Counted from the first letter of the stretch, positions 1-7,842 are shown. The stretch is DNA of 64,000 nt from Agitococcus sp. (GCA_030646715.1 JAUSLJ010000001.1:62001-126000), one strand, 5' to 3'. Made by a program: numbers and translations. The notes: generated by a model not told the origin, from the letters alone.

Positions 1-1566
1 GGTGACATATACAAGGTCTTTTTCGTGTTCTTGCCAGCCCGTTTTTTCGACACACAACACGCGGTCATTGGTGTGCTGAGTTTGAATGTATTGGGCTAAC
101 AAGGTTCTTGCACTTTGATTCGGTGAGATAAACAGGCCGCCACTCATCAAGTAACCGCGCACTTCTGAGCCATCACCTTTGAACATTTCGGCAGGCATTG
201 CCCAACGATGCTTATGGTTGTCACGGTCTAGCCATTCCAGTAAATAACCGTGGCCACGGTGATCGGCATTACGGGTCAATGCTAAAATTTTCAAGACACC
301 ACATATATGCTGTGGGTTGCGCTGGTTGCCTTCTTTGTCCAAACCAACGTAGTACACACCGCGTCTAGTGGTGACAGTATTAGCATCATCCAAATAAAAA
401 TATGTACCTTTAGTTTCTGTCGCCTCTGTCGTTGCTGCCTTTTCTAATGCTGCGTTAACGGTATCAATCGCCGTTTGCGAAACACTTTCACTTGTTGCTG
501 GCTCTGCTATACTTGGTGCGTCAATTCTAAGGGCTGTGCTTTCTGTGGTGGGGAGCACGGTCTTTTCCTTTTCAGGCGGTCGTGCTTGTTCTATCGTGGT
601 ATTCACTGTTGTTAATCCTTCTGTTCGTGCCAAGTCGTTAAAGTCTTTTAAACCCTCGCCTGTACCTGTAAATATTGGATAACTGACTACGCCATTAACG
701 GCTAAAGCGGCTTTGTGGGCTGCTTCTAGTCCTGTGTTTTTTGGTTTTTCGTGGTCGTTATCGGCACATATAATTAGTGGTGTAGTTGGGTAGGCTGTTC
801 GTAAGGCAAGGCTGACAGCTAGCAGGTTAGACGCATCAAAGGCAACCGCTACGCTGTAACCTGTGGCTTGGTGAAGGCTTGCGCCTGTGGCGTAACCTTC
901 ACACACTAAAATACATTCACTATTCCCCGCTATTAGGTAGTAATGGCCTTGTTTATTGCCATTGGGTAAAAAGCGTTTTTCACCTGTAGGGCGAATAAAT
1001 TGCAAGGTATAAATCTTGCCAGTGTTATCGGTGACAGGAATCACTAAGCAGTCTTGGCACGCCATACCACTTATGACTAAATCACCGCTATAGCATCGTA
1101 GGTTAAACGCTTTAACGCCTTTGTTTTGTAGGTAAGGATGGCTGTCGTTTATGTAATGACAGCCTTGCCATAAGCCCTGTGCCGTAAACGCGGTTCGTTC
1201 ATAACGTAAGGCTTTTTCCTGTTCGGCTTGGGAAATATCCGCTTGCTGTTGTTGCTCACGTTCGGCTCGTTGTTGTGGGCTTATAAGTTGCGGTTTATGA
1301 TTTTTATCGTAGGTAAAGCCATGCTTTTTAGCGTAATAAAAAACTGAACCTAGCTTGTTTTTGCCAATTTGTAGCGATTGCCATACGGCTTTAGCATCAC
1401 TCATTTGGTAAGTGTCGGCTGTTTCGCTCCAGTCCGTCCATACGCTAAAACCTGTGTCACCAAGCTCTGTTTTTAGGGCATTACCAATTTTTAACCATAG
1501 TTCACGGTCATTGGCGGGAATGAAGGTAAGGGCACTACGGACTAACTCGGTATTGTCGATAGTCAT
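1..1566 (-). CDS. Phage/plasmid primase-helicase-like protein (Toprim, DUF927), partial
   Basis: An open frame of 522 codons runs from an ATG at 1566 off the window's left edge, so the C-terminus is missing. A strong AAGGAGG lies just upstream, inside the last codons of the preceding gene. Residues 1-90 resemble the PriCT-type N-terminal domain of phage primases (FIPANDRELWLKIGNAL). Residues around 160-290 form a Toprim-like domain: ILVCEGYATGASLHQATG supplies the acidic glutamate and LIICADNDHEKP the DxD-like motif. The visible end (about residue 400 on) looks like the start of DUF927, a helicase-associated domain. By analogy with the P4 alpha protein it should prime and unwind element DNA at its origin. 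The domain order is read by eye; replication function is inferred. Confidence 0.82.
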   Translation of the reverse strand, partial: MTIDNTELVRSALTFIPANDRELWLKIGNALKTELGDTGFSVWTDWSETADTYQMSDAKAVWQSLQIGKNKLGSVFYYAKKHGFTYDKNHKPQLISPQQRAEREQQQQADISQAEQEKALRYERTAFTAQGLWQGCHYINDSHPYLQNKGVKAFNLRCYSGDLVISGMACQDCLVIPVTDNTGKIYTLQFIRPTGEKRFLPNGNKQGHYYLIAGNSECILVCEGYATGASLHQATGYSVAVAFDASNLLAVSLALRTAYPTTPLIICADNDHEKPKNTGLEAAHKAALAVNGVVSYPIFTGTGEGLKDFNDLARTEGLTTVNTTIEQARPPEKEKTVLPTTESTALRIDAPSIAEPATSESVSQTAIDTVNAALEKAATTEATETKGTYFYLDDANTVTTRRGVYYVGLDKEGNQRNPQHICGVLKILALTRNADHRGHGYLLEWLDRDNHKHRWAMPAEMFKGDGSEVRGYLMSGGLFISPNQSARTLLAQYIQTQHTNDRVLCVEKTGWQEHEKDLVYVT

Positions 1567-1568
1567 GG

Positions 1569-2336
1569 TTAAGCCTCCTTGTTATGACTAAGGGCTTGGC
1601 GTTTAGCCGCCTCTTTTTTAAAGTCGATAAGATTGGAGGGCTTGGGTGGTGCTTCCAGTTCCTTAACACGCGCTTTCGCCGCTTCAAGCGCATCTTTCGT
1701 CTGTAAAAAGTGCGTTTTCCAGATATATAAATTGCCTAATTCACCTGCGGACATTTCAAAATTGGGTACATTGTGACAATACAAGTGGCCGTCACGGAAA
1801 AAGACTTTATAGCGGCCAAAGTCTTTGTCTGGAATGTAGCCAAAAATCTTCATTTGCAAATAAACCAGCTCGTGTATTTTGAGTGGCCGTTCATCTTGGC
1901 AAATTCTTACTGCTGTTTTAGGCGAGATGTCTAGCATTTCTGCCAGTTCTTGATTCGAAAGGGGAAAGTAAGTCGTTTTATGGAAGGGGTCGGGCAGTTT
2001 ATAGCACCATACGCCGCGTAGTTGTACGCCATTAGCCATGATTGTTCTCGTATCTAAACAGGTTGTAAACCTGTCGCCCAAGCCGCCAAGCAAGGGTGAC
2101 AGACTGTGCAGGGTTGGCGGACTGGGATACGAAACCAGCGCATCTTGCGATGCCCCTACACAGCCCGTCATAACGCGGACTAGCCATGCAGCTCGCACAA
2201 AAAAACCGCATAAAGACGCGGTTGTGCGTCGTATCAAATTCAGGCCGCCAAGCCCGACTACGCAATGTGGCGTAGTGAGGCCATTATGGACAAGTTGTCC
2301 GTTAGCGGTCAAGTACTTAAAATTGGCGGCTATCAT
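1569..2336 (-). CDS. Phage regulator with Ash-like N-terminal half
   Basis: A 255-residue frame starts at the ATG at 2336, which overlaps the stop of the upstream gene as ATGA and has AGGAG nine bases upstream, so translation is probably coupled. Residues 1-99 resemble the Ash-family peptides of P4-like phages (GFFVRAA, a glycine-rich M-G-x2-G segment, then SPLLGGLGDRF). Residues 100-255 form a separate unit beginning MANGVQLRG, with a likely helix-turn-helix (NQELAEMLDISPKTAVRICQ) and a charged C-terminal coiled region; this part resembles small phage proteins of the DUF3653 type. An internal ATG at 2039 has a weak GAGAA upstream and could make the 156-residue C-terminal part alone. It is followed by the primase with only two bases between. 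Function as a regulator is inferred. Confidence 0.6.
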   Translation of the reverse strand: MIAANFKYLTANGQLVHNGLTTPHCVVGLGGLNLIRRTTASLCGFFVRAAWLVRVMTGCVGASQDALVSYPSPPTLHSLSPLLGGLGDRFTTCLDTRTIMANGVQLRGVWCYKLPDPFHKTTYFPLSNQELAEMLDISPKTAVRICQDERPLKIHELVYLQMKIFGYIPDKDFGRYKVFFRDGHLYCHNVPNFEMSAGELGNLYIWKTHFLQTKDALEAAKARVKELEAPPKPSNLIDFKKEAAKRQALSHNKEA

Positions 2337-2656
2337 GCGGCTTGCTCCTGTACTGGAGCGGTGCATAAGTCGTTAGCATAGGCTTGAATGGCGAGTTTTC
2401 TTTCTTGGTAATTCAGTCCATTGGCTATTAGTACGTTGTTATAGCCTTCTAGTGGTTGTCGTAATTCTAGGCGGGCTTTGTAGTGTAACGTGCTGTGGTG
2501 TTTTAACACTTCGTCAATGAGTTGTTGTTCGGCTGCAATATGTTCAGGCGTAGCTATTTCGCCTTGTGACTTCATTATTAACGCAAAAATAACAGGGGTT
2601 AATAAAGATACTGCACGCGTGGGGGCGATGTTAATGCGGTTGTGGTGGGTTGTCAT
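2333..2656 (-). CDS. Small satellite protein of unknown function
   Basis: This 107-residue frame sits between alpA and the Ash-like gene and overlaps the latter by four bases (ATGA), which supports it being translated as part of the same operon. It is mostly helical by composition (EHIAAEQQLIDEVLKHHSTL, then LNYQERKLAIQAYANDL) with no membrane segment, cysteine motif or signal peptide. I do not recognise a family. Small proteins at this place in P4-like elements are usually regulators or replication accessory factors, but nothing in the sequence shows which. The coding call itself is fairly secure because of the coupled overlap and the location. Confidence 0.6.
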   Translation of the reverse strand: MTTHHNRINIAPTRAVSLLTPVIFALIMKSQGEIATPEHIAAEQQLIDEVLKHHSTLHYKARLELRQPLEGYNNVLIANGLNYQERKLAIQAYANDLCTAPVQEQAA

Positions 2657-2669
2657 GGCTGTGTGTCCC

Positions 2670-2903
2670 TTATGCGGCTACGGCGTGTTGTTGGCCACGA
2701 CTGGCTTGGATACGACTATCAATCCATGCCTGTACTTCGTTTTCTATCCAGCCGACGCTATTAAGTCCTAGCTGTATTTGTGTTGGAAAGTCACCTGCTT
2801 TAATCAGGTTGTAGATGCTGGCGCGGCATAAGCCGACACGAGTGACGACTTCGGATAGCCGAATGATGCGTGGTGCTGGTGATGTTTGAACGGTGTTTTT
2901 CAT
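2670..2903 (-). CDS. alpA: AlpA-family transcriptional regulator
   Basis: The 77-residue product has the standard AlpA layout: a MerR-like helix-turn-helix (RIIRLSEVVTRVGLCRASIY, then NLIKAGDFPTQIQLG) followed by a wing ending in WIENEVQAWIDSRI. AlpA proteins are short DNA-binding regulators of P4-like and CP4-57-like elements and can activate excision or element genes. AGGA is placed six bases before the ATG. It is the first gene of the leftward group alpA / 107-residue protein / Ash-like protein / primase, and the palindromic GCTTATARGC array lies directly upstream, so it may act there or be controlled from there. The family assignment is confident; the target is inferred. Confidence 0.9.
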   Translation of the reverse strand: MKNTVQTSPAPRIIRLSEVVTRVGLCRASIYNLIKAGDFPTQIQLGLNSVGWIENEVQAWIDSRIQASRGQQHAVAA

Positions 2904-2949
2904 GTTTAGTCCTGTTTAGTTGTGATTAGACAGGGCTAAACGTACAGAA

Positions 2950-3450
2950 ATGATTTTTTTGCTTATAAGCACTGCTTATAGGCATGACATGACTGTTTGC
3001 TCGATAAATGATCAAAAATGTGATTATGAGACAAAGTTGACGGTTTTTTGAGCTTAAAAGAGCTTTGATCTTACCTTTGATGCGCTTATAAATATGCTTA
3101 TATGCAGGTTGAAAAGTAAGCTATAGGTGTTTGGTGCCAACCTTATGCAAAAACTATTTAATGGGGGCTGCATCACTTGACCAAGCGAAGCTAAATTTTG
3201 TCAGGTGATAGGCGGGTAACTGTCGGATCAGTTGGAGTAGAGCATGAGCTTACATAAAAGCAAATTTGAACCTTGCTTATAGGTAGTTCTGGGTCATGCT
3301 TATAGGCTCGGCTTATAGGCAGTTCTGGGTCACGCTTATAGGCTCTGCTTATAGGCAGTTCTTGGTCATGCTTATAAGCACTGCCCATAGGCGCGCTTAT
3401 AGGCTGCTTATAAGCAATTCCCGAAAAAACCTGAAAATCTTATAAGCATC
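2950..3450. repeat. Array of palindromic GCTTATARGC boxes (possible iterons/ori)
   Basis: The gap upstream of alpA (2904-3501) holds no convincing gene but about 13 copies or near copies of a 10-bp box, GCTTATAAGC or GCTTATAGGC. Starts are 2961, 2974, 3083, 3096, 3275, 3298, 3311, 3334, 3347, 3370, 3383, 3395 and 3406, with a weaker one at 3438. GCTTATAAGC is a perfect palindrome. From 3275 to 3382 the boxes sit in three tandem 36-bp units (3275-3310, 3311-3346, 3347-3382), with alternating 23- and 13-bp steps; the isolated pairs at 2961 and 3083 also use the 13-bp step. This regular phasing suggests a cooperative dimeric DNA-binding protein. P4 origins use iterons bound by the alpha protein, so a replication origin is the leading idea; AlpA operators are the alternative. 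Confidence 0.8.
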
Positions 3451-3501
3451 TCCATGATTTTGCCATGTGCCTAGATTTTGATACTGAAAGCAAGTAAGCG
3501 G

Positions 3502-3900
3502 CTATTTAGAAACTCGTCCATCAAATCCGCATTGCGCTCCATGCCAATCTAAACAGCTTTTCTCAGAAATATTACCAACGGAGCCATCTTTATTAAATTT
3601 GATTGTAAGGGTGCATTTTGAGGCAAAAGTGGTATATGAATTGAACTTCAATACATTGCCTACAACCTTACCAACCCCAGAGACATCACCAGCACAACCA
3701 TTGCCGTTTGAGGTGGTTATTTGAGCTGCTGCATTTATCGTATTTCCCTCTTTAGCATCTAAAGCAATGATTCTAAGAGTGAGTAAGTCATCATCGCTTT
3801 TATAGTCACCGTTTATATCTATTGCCTGAGCAGGTATAGCCAAAAAGCCAAAAGCCATTGAAAAAGCGATAGAGAAAATTGTTTTATTTGAGTCGGTCAT
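3502..3900 (-). CDS. Small secreted protein of unknown function
   Basis: The 132-residue product begins with a clear Sec signal peptide (hydrophobic run FSIAFSMAFGFLAIPAQA, with cleavage expected after AQA near residue 26). The mature part has a repeated beta-rich look, with four cysteines (CAG, CTL, SCLDW, QCGF) that could form two disulphides in the periplasm. I do not recognise a family. It stands alone between the palindromic box array and the next cargo gene, on the element's usual cargo side, and its base composition is more AT-rich than the host genes to the right. An exported cargo protein is unusual in a phage satellite. Confidence 0.6.
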   Translation of the reverse strand: MTDSNKTIFSIAFSMAFGFLAIPAQAIDINGDYKSDDDLLTLRIIALDAKEGNTINAAAQITTSNGNGCAGDVSGVGKVVGNVLKFNSYTTFASKCTLTIKFNKDGSVGNISEKSCLDWHGAQCGFDGRVSK

Positions 3901-4067
3901 TGCGTGTCCTCATTATCCGTTGAACAAAGAAAGCCAATTGATGGGCTTGTAGTCTTACTGTCCTTGCATATGTTGTAACTGAATTACCTTACGGCGCGGT
4001 CGCTTGGTTACGTGATATTGCCTAACAAGATATTAATAGGCAATCGTTATCCGTATTCTGTATGGAT

Positions 4068-4985
4068 TTAGACTTGTGGCTTTAAAATAAGGTCTTTAGC
4101 ATAAGTCTCAATAAGCTTTTTTTCTTTAGGTTGAGATGTAAGTTTGGCCAGTTGAATAATATTTTGATATGTTAAAAGTTGTTGATATATAGAAAGTAGC
4201 TTTTCTGCTTTTTGAATATTGAACTCAATCTCGTTTGCCCATTTATTTAGATTTGCAAGTTTTCTATCCGATAACAAATCAACATTTTCTTGAATAAGCT
4301 GCTCAAGTCCCTGCATCAAGTTTAAGACTAACAATTCTCTTAAATTGTTTTCAGGGTAGAGTGCATCTACACCGATTAATTCACCAACATATTCTTGAAT
4401 AAATTGAGCTGCTGCTCTGGTTTTACCTGTCGCCATTGCAATTTCTATCTCTTTTTCTGTAGCTTCTCGCTCAATAGTAAGAGCACTTGTTTTTGTCCGT
4501 ATTAAATTCTTAATTATCAATCGAATAGAGTCAGGTAGGCCTCTTTCATTATCAATTAATGGCCGTGATTTTTTGTAAGCCCAATTTGCCCCATAATTTT
4601 GATTTTGTAGAGTGGCTATTTTTGCTAGATATTCATCTGAAAGATGCTGGACTGTGGAGAGATTTTCTCTACGCTCTTTATTCCGCACATCTAAGTCAAA
4701 TTTGTTACATAGTGTTTGAAAGTCTACTGAAAAATGTGTTTTACCGCAGCCATTACCAATATTGGTAATCAATCCATTTTCAGTTGTAACTAAGTAGCCT
4801 TTTCCGTGAGCTTGATGACAGTTGCGAAGTCCGCACTTGATGAAGGTTTGGAATTGATAGCTTCCAATGATTGCTTTCAGCTTTACAGATGCTGGGTCTA
4901 CATCTGGAGTGAATCCTGCTAGTGAGATGATTTCCTCCCATGACTCAACACGCTTAAGACTAAAATCAAGATTTAGAGTAATCAA
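4068..4985 (-). CDS. Cargo protein with Cys/His zinc-like motif
   Basis: The 305-residue protein has an N-terminal domain with a likely metal site: FIKCGLRNCHQAHGKGYLV followed about 15 residues later by NIGNGCGKTHF, giving C-x4-C-H-x2-H and a later Cys. I recall the same CG-C-H-GYLV...G..CG pattern in uncharacterised proteins of mobile elements, but no function. Residues 100-305 are mostly helical and charged, probably coiled coil (for instance LTIEREATEKEIEIAMATGK and NEIEFNIQKAEKLLSIYQQL). There is no signal peptide or membrane segment, so it is expected in the cytoplasm. It sits alone next to the integrase in the cargo position of the satellite, where phage-defence genes are common. A role in defence is only a location-based guess. 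Confidence 0.65.
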   Translation of the reverse strand: MITLNLDFSLKRVESWEEIISLAGFTPDVDPASVKLKAIIGSYQFQTFIKCGLRNCHQAHGKGYLVTTENGLITNIGNGCGKTHFSVDFQTLCNKFDLDVRNKERRENLSTVQHLSDEYLAKIATLQNQNYGANWAYKKSRPLIDNERGLPDSIRLIIKNLIRTKTSALTIEREATEKEIEIAMATGKTRAAAQFIQEYVGELIGVDALYPENNLRELLVLNLMQGLEQLIQENVDLLSDRKLANLNKWANEIEFNIQKAEKLLSIYQQLLTYQNIIQLAKLTSQPKEKKLIETYAKDLILKPQV

Positions 4986-5170
4986 AGTTCTAATTCCTTA
5001 GTTTCGGAGGAGAGGGGCTTTATAGCATGAGTTATAGGGTAAATTAGTTACTCAGACTCAATGTTAACGCAAGGTTATGTCGTTAACTCAAATATTATAA
5101 GGTTTGTATTGTTAGTAAAGTAAAAAGGGGCTAATACCCCATCTTGTTAGTGGTGTTCAACAGTGAAAAA

Positions 5171-6400
5171 TTAAGCAGGCTTTTGTTGACCAAAATCAGC
5201 ATGAATCACATTTTTACCTTGTAGCTGGTCTAGGTAGTCTGCCCAGTGTTGCATCATTTTATGACGTTTAGCTAAATGCTTGGTACGGTTGTATGCTCTG
5301 CCGTGCATATCTTTTACTTGGTGCGCTAATTGTTGTTCGATAATTTCTATCGGGTATTCCAACACTTCTTCAAGAATAGTACGCGCCATTGCTCTAAAGC
5401 CATGTCCACACATTTCATCTTTGCCATAACCTAAACGCCGTAACGCAGGGTTAATGGTGTTATCTGACATTGGCCGCTTAATTGTGAGCACGCTTGGAAA
5501 GACATAAATGGTATGTCCTGTTTGCTGGTGCAAGTCGGTTAATATCGCAATCGCTTGACGGGATAACGGGACAATATGCTGTGTACTCGTTTTACTGACG
5601 TTATAACGCCATTCTTTAGCTTCTAGGTCAATTTCCTGCCAAAGAGCTGTTCTAAGCTCGCCAGGGCGAACGAACACTAAGGGGGCAAGTTTTAAGGCGC
5701 ATTGAGTCACGAATTGCCCTTGATAGCTGTTAATGGCCGTTAATAGTTTGGCGACTTCTATCGGGTCAGTAATAGCGGCTCTATGGCCTGCTTCTATGGG
5801 CTTTAATGCGCCGCGTAAGGCTTGAGTTGGGTCGTAAGTGGAGCGACCTGTAGCAATGGCATAACGGAATACTTGGCCGCATTTGGCTTTAATACGGTGA
5901 GCGGTCTCTAGTTTGTTTTGATTTTCCAATATACGACAAACGGCTAAAACATCAGGGGCGGTAACCTCAGTAATAGGCTTATGTCCAAAACCTGTAAAGG
6001 CCATACTAAGAAAGTATAAATTTTTAGTTGCGGTAATTTCAGCTTTAGGCGGTTGTTTTTCCATCCATTCGAGAGCAATCGCTTTAAATGAGTTTTCAGC
6101 ACTTAAAATGGCTTGGCGTTTTTGCTCCTTCTTCGCTTCGTTAGGGTCTATATGGTTATCTAGCTGTTTTCGGGCGGCCTCTCTTTTGGCTCGTGCATCA
6201 GCAAGAGAAACATCGGGAAATACGCCTAAAGCTAAGGTTTTTTGTTTACCTGCAAAGCGATATGCCAAGTGCCAGTATTTGCCGCCATTGGGCTTAATCA
6301 ACAGGTACATACCCGCACCGTCTACCAGCTTATAAGGCGTTTCTTTAGCAGTGGCCTTTGAAATAGCAGTATTGGTTAATTTATTGGTGCTGGTGGCCAT
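5171..6400 (-). CDS. int: P4-family tyrosine recombinase (integrase)
   Basis: The 409-residue protein has the full P4-integrase architecture: an N-terminal DUF4102-type arm-binding domain (LVDGAGMYLLIKPNGGKYW, then LALGVFPDVSLADAR), a SAM-like core-binding domain (about 100-200) and a C-terminal catalytic domain. The catalytic residues are visible: Arg245 in VRPGEL, His333 and Arg336 in HGFRAMAR, His360 in QLAHQ and nucleophile Tyr370 in GRAYNRT. It catalyses integration and excision at the neighbouring tRNA-Leu gene. The start ATG abuts a set of inverted GTTGGTA repeats, suggesting autoregulation. The gene appears intact, so the element may still be mobile. Confidence 0.95.
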   Translation of the reverse strand: MATSTNKLTNTAISKATAKETPYKLVDGAGMYLLIKPNGGKYWHLAYRFAGKQKTLALGVFPDVSLADARAKREAARKQLDNHIDPNEAKKEQKRQAILSAENSFKAIALEWMEKQPPKAEITATKNLYFLSMAFTGFGHKPITEVTAPDVLAVCRILENQNKLETAHRIKAKCGQVFRYAIATGRSTYDPTQALRGALKPIEAGHRAAITDPIEVAKLLTAINSYQGQFVTQCALKLAPLVFVRPGELRTALWQEIDLEAKEWRYNVSKTSTQHIVPLSRQAIAILTDLHQQTGHTIYVFPSVLTIKRPMSDNTINPALRRLGYGKDEMCGHGFRAMARTILEEVLEYPIEIIEQQLAHQVKDMHGRAYNRTKHLAKRHKMMQHWADYLDQLQGKNVIHADFGQQKPA

Positions 6401-6454
6401 GTTGGTATCTGTTTTGTTGGTATTTGAGAAGTACCAACAGAAATACCAACAAAA
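6401..6454. promoter_or_regulatory. Inverted GTTGGTA repeats at the integrase start
   Basis: Immediately upstream of the int start codon lie two direct copies of GTTGGTATY (6401-6409 and 6416-6424) and two copies in the other orientation. They form a perfect 14-bp inverted repeat, arms 6412-6425 and 6441-6454, with an inner alternative pairing. The location suggests an operator through which the integrase or an excisionase controls int, or integrase arm-type sites. No protein can be assigned from the sequence alone. Confidence 0.6.
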
Positions 6455-6497
6455 GTGTTGGCTTTCAATGGTTTTGTTTAGACGGGTTTAGAAAACA

Positions 6498-6532
6498 AAA
6501 AAGCCCTGACTCTTAGAGAATCAAGGCTTTTT
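6498..6532 (-). terminator. Rho-independent terminator after tRNA-Leu
   Basis: Read on the minus strand, an AAAAAGCCTTGA arm pairs with TCAGGGCTTTTT across an 11-base loop with one mismatch, followed by a T-rich tract. It lies 32 bases past the tRNA 3' end and before the int promoter region, so it would end the tRNA transcript and insulate int. The stem is nearly symmetrical and could work in both directions. Confidence 0.75.
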
Positions 6533-6563
6533 AGTCGGGCTTAGACAACCCTGTATTACGTGC

Positions 6564-6650
6564 TGGTACCGAGAGTCGGAATCGAACCGACACGCCCTCA
6601 CAGGCAACAGATTTTGAGTCTGCCGCGTCTACCAGTTCCGCCATCCCGGC
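6564..6650 (-). tRNA. tRNA-Leu (anticodon CAA)
   Basis: An 87-base class II tRNA begins GCCGGGATGGCGGAA and ends in TCTCGGTACCA with an encoded CCA. The acceptor arm pairs GCCGGGA with TCTCGGT (one G-T at each of two positions). The anticodon stem GCAGA/TCTGT encloses the loop CTCAAAA, giving anticodon CAA. A long variable arm and a T-loop GGTTCGATTCC are present. Its 3' end is the likely integration target of the neighbouring element; the intact sequence here means integration preserved the gene. Confidence 0.95.
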
Positions 6651-6666
6651 ACGTAGAGTGGGATGC

Positions 6667-6694
6667 ATTATAGGCAGCAGAAAATGTACGTCAA
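6667..6694 (-). promoter_or_regulatory. Sigma-70 promoter of tRNA-Leu
   Basis: On the minus strand TTGACG (6694-6689) and a perfect TATAAT (6672-6667) are separated by 16 bases, about 16 bases before the mature tRNA 5' end. This is a strong near-consensus promoter fitting a stable RNA gene. Confidence 0.85.
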
Positions 6695-6714
6695 GCATTT
6701 TTAATGAAAGTTGG

Positions 6715-6720
6715 TATAAT
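6715..6720 (+). promoter_or_regulatory. Probable -10 element of queA
   Basis: A perfect TATAAT stands 35 bases before the queA start, in TTGGTATAATGCCG with a TGG just before it. No good -35 hexamer is visible at 16-18 bases, so recognition may rely on an extended -10 element. It is divergent from the tRNA-Leu promoter. Confidence 0.5.
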
Positions 6721-6754
6721 GCCGCCCCGTTTGAATATTTCTTATGCAAAACCT

Positions 6755-7780
6755 ATGCGCCTGACTGACTTTAGCTACGAATTACCTGATGAATTGATTG
6801 CCCGCCACCCGTTAAGTGAACGTTCCTCCTCACGTTTATTGCATTTGGCGGCAGATAGTTTGCATCATCGTAGCGTCCGTGACTTACCGCAACTGATTCG
6901 CCCCAATGATTTACTCGTCTTTAATGATACGCGTGTCTTGGCCGCGCGCTTGTTTGGTAATAAAGCCACAGGCGGCAATATTGAGGTTTTAGTCGAGCGC
7001 ATTATTGATGAACATACGGCTTTAGTTCATTTGCGAGCGAGTAAATCACCGAAAGCAGGTATGAAATTGTTTTTTGCACGAGGTCAAGTCTCAGCAATGA
7101 TGATTGAGCGAGTAGAAGATTTATTCAAATTACAGTTTTCGCAACCTGTAGGGGCGGTATTGGCCGCGCATGGTGAAATGCCCTTGCCCCCCTATTTAGG
7201 CCGTGAAGTCGAAAAAGCAGATACTGAGCGTTATCAAACAGTGTATAGCCATCCTGATAAAGTCAATTCGGTAGCCGCACCGACTGCAGGTTTGCATTTT
7301 GATGATGATTTATTAGCGCAATTAAAAGCTGCTGGCGCAAACTTTGCCTATGTCACGTTACACGTTGGTGCAGGAACGTTTCGGCCTGTGAAAACGGATG
7401 ATATTCGTGACCATCACATGCACAGTGAATGGTTAAATGTACCAGAAGAAACCGTACAAGCCATTCGTGACACTAAAGCCAAAGGCGGGCGGGTGATTGC
7501 CATTGGCACAACCAGTGTTCGTGCTTTAGAAAGTGCAGCTTTGTATAACAATGGTCAGTTACAAGCATGGTCGGGTGAAACACAGATTTTTATCTATCCC
7601 AGTTATGAGTGGAAAGTGATTGATGCCTTGTTTACGAATTTCCATCTGCCTGAATCGACGCTATTAATGTTGGTGTCGGCATTGGCAGGGCGTGAGCGTG
7701 TCATGGCGGCTTATGCGGAGGCAGTGGCTCAGAAGTATCGCTTTTTTAGTTATGGTGATGCGATGTTTGTGGAATGTTAA
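6755..7780 (+). CDS. queA: S-adenosylmethionine:tRNA ribosyltransferase-isomerase QueA
   Basis: QueA transfers and isomerises the ribosyl part of S-adenosylmethionine onto 7-aminomethyl-7-deazaguanine in tRNA to make epoxyqueuosine. The 341-residue protein matches the family from end to end: [20 protein letters not shown] at the N-terminus, [13 protein letters not shown], and the conserved [15 protein letters not shown] and [10 protein letters not shown] segments in the middle. The ATG at 6755 is preferred over an in-frame ATG at 6704 because family members begin at MRLTDF. Tgt, which inserts the queuine precursor in the same pathway, lies downstream with only the propeller lipoprotein gene in between, an unusual interruption of the queA-tgt pair. 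Confidence 0.96.
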   Translation: MRLTDFSYELPDELIARHPLSERSSSRLLHLAADSLHHRSVRDLPQLIRPNDLLVFNDTRVLAARLFGNKATGGNIEVLVERIIDEHTALVHLRASKSPKAGMKLFFARGQVSAMMIERVEDLFKLQFSQPVGAVLAAHGEMPLPPYLGREVEKADTERYQTVYSHPDKVNSVAAPTAGLHFDDDLLAQLKAAGANFAYVTLHVGAGTFRPVKTDDIRDHHMHSEWLNVPEETVQAIRDTKAKGGRVIAIGTTSVRALESAALYNNGQLQAWSGETQIFIYPSYEWKVIDALFTNFHLPESTLLMLVSALAGRERVMAAYAEAVAQKYRFFSYGDAMFVEC

Positions 7781-7842
7781 CGCTTGCTAATAAATACGAA
7801 ACTATCCGACTGCTAGATAAATCAATTGAGGATGTTACTGCA

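Larger units (their letters stand above)
1..6600. mobile_element. End of a P4-type integrative element inserted at tRNA-Leu
   Basis: The left 6.6 kb has the typical gene set of P4-like satellites and related integrative elements: a P4-family integrase beside the 3' end of a tRNA gene, an AlpA-type regulator, small phage proteins and a primase/DUF927-type replication protein, all on the minus strand. The integrase lies immediately beyond the tRNA 3' end (6564), so the attachment core is probably within the tRNA 3' half (about 6564-6600). The right boundary is therefore placed there; the left boundary and second att copy are outside the window. Genes at 3502-4985 between alpA and int occupy the usual cargo position. 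Element identity is inferred from gene content; the exact core sequence cannot be fixed without the other end. Confidence 0.8.

Noticed and set aside
2038-2376. 112-residue plus-strand reading frame
   Set aside because: It runs antisense to the better supported Ash-like gene, which has a ribosome site and coupled start.
3191-3388. 65-residue minus-strand reading frame with repeated ELPIS-type units
   Set aside because: It is a by-product of the tandem DNA repeat and has no ribosome site or neighbours that support it.
3275-3415. Possible CRISPR array
   Set aside because: The 36-bp units are tandem copies without distinct spacers; there are no cas genes. The palindromic 10-bp boxes explain the pattern better.
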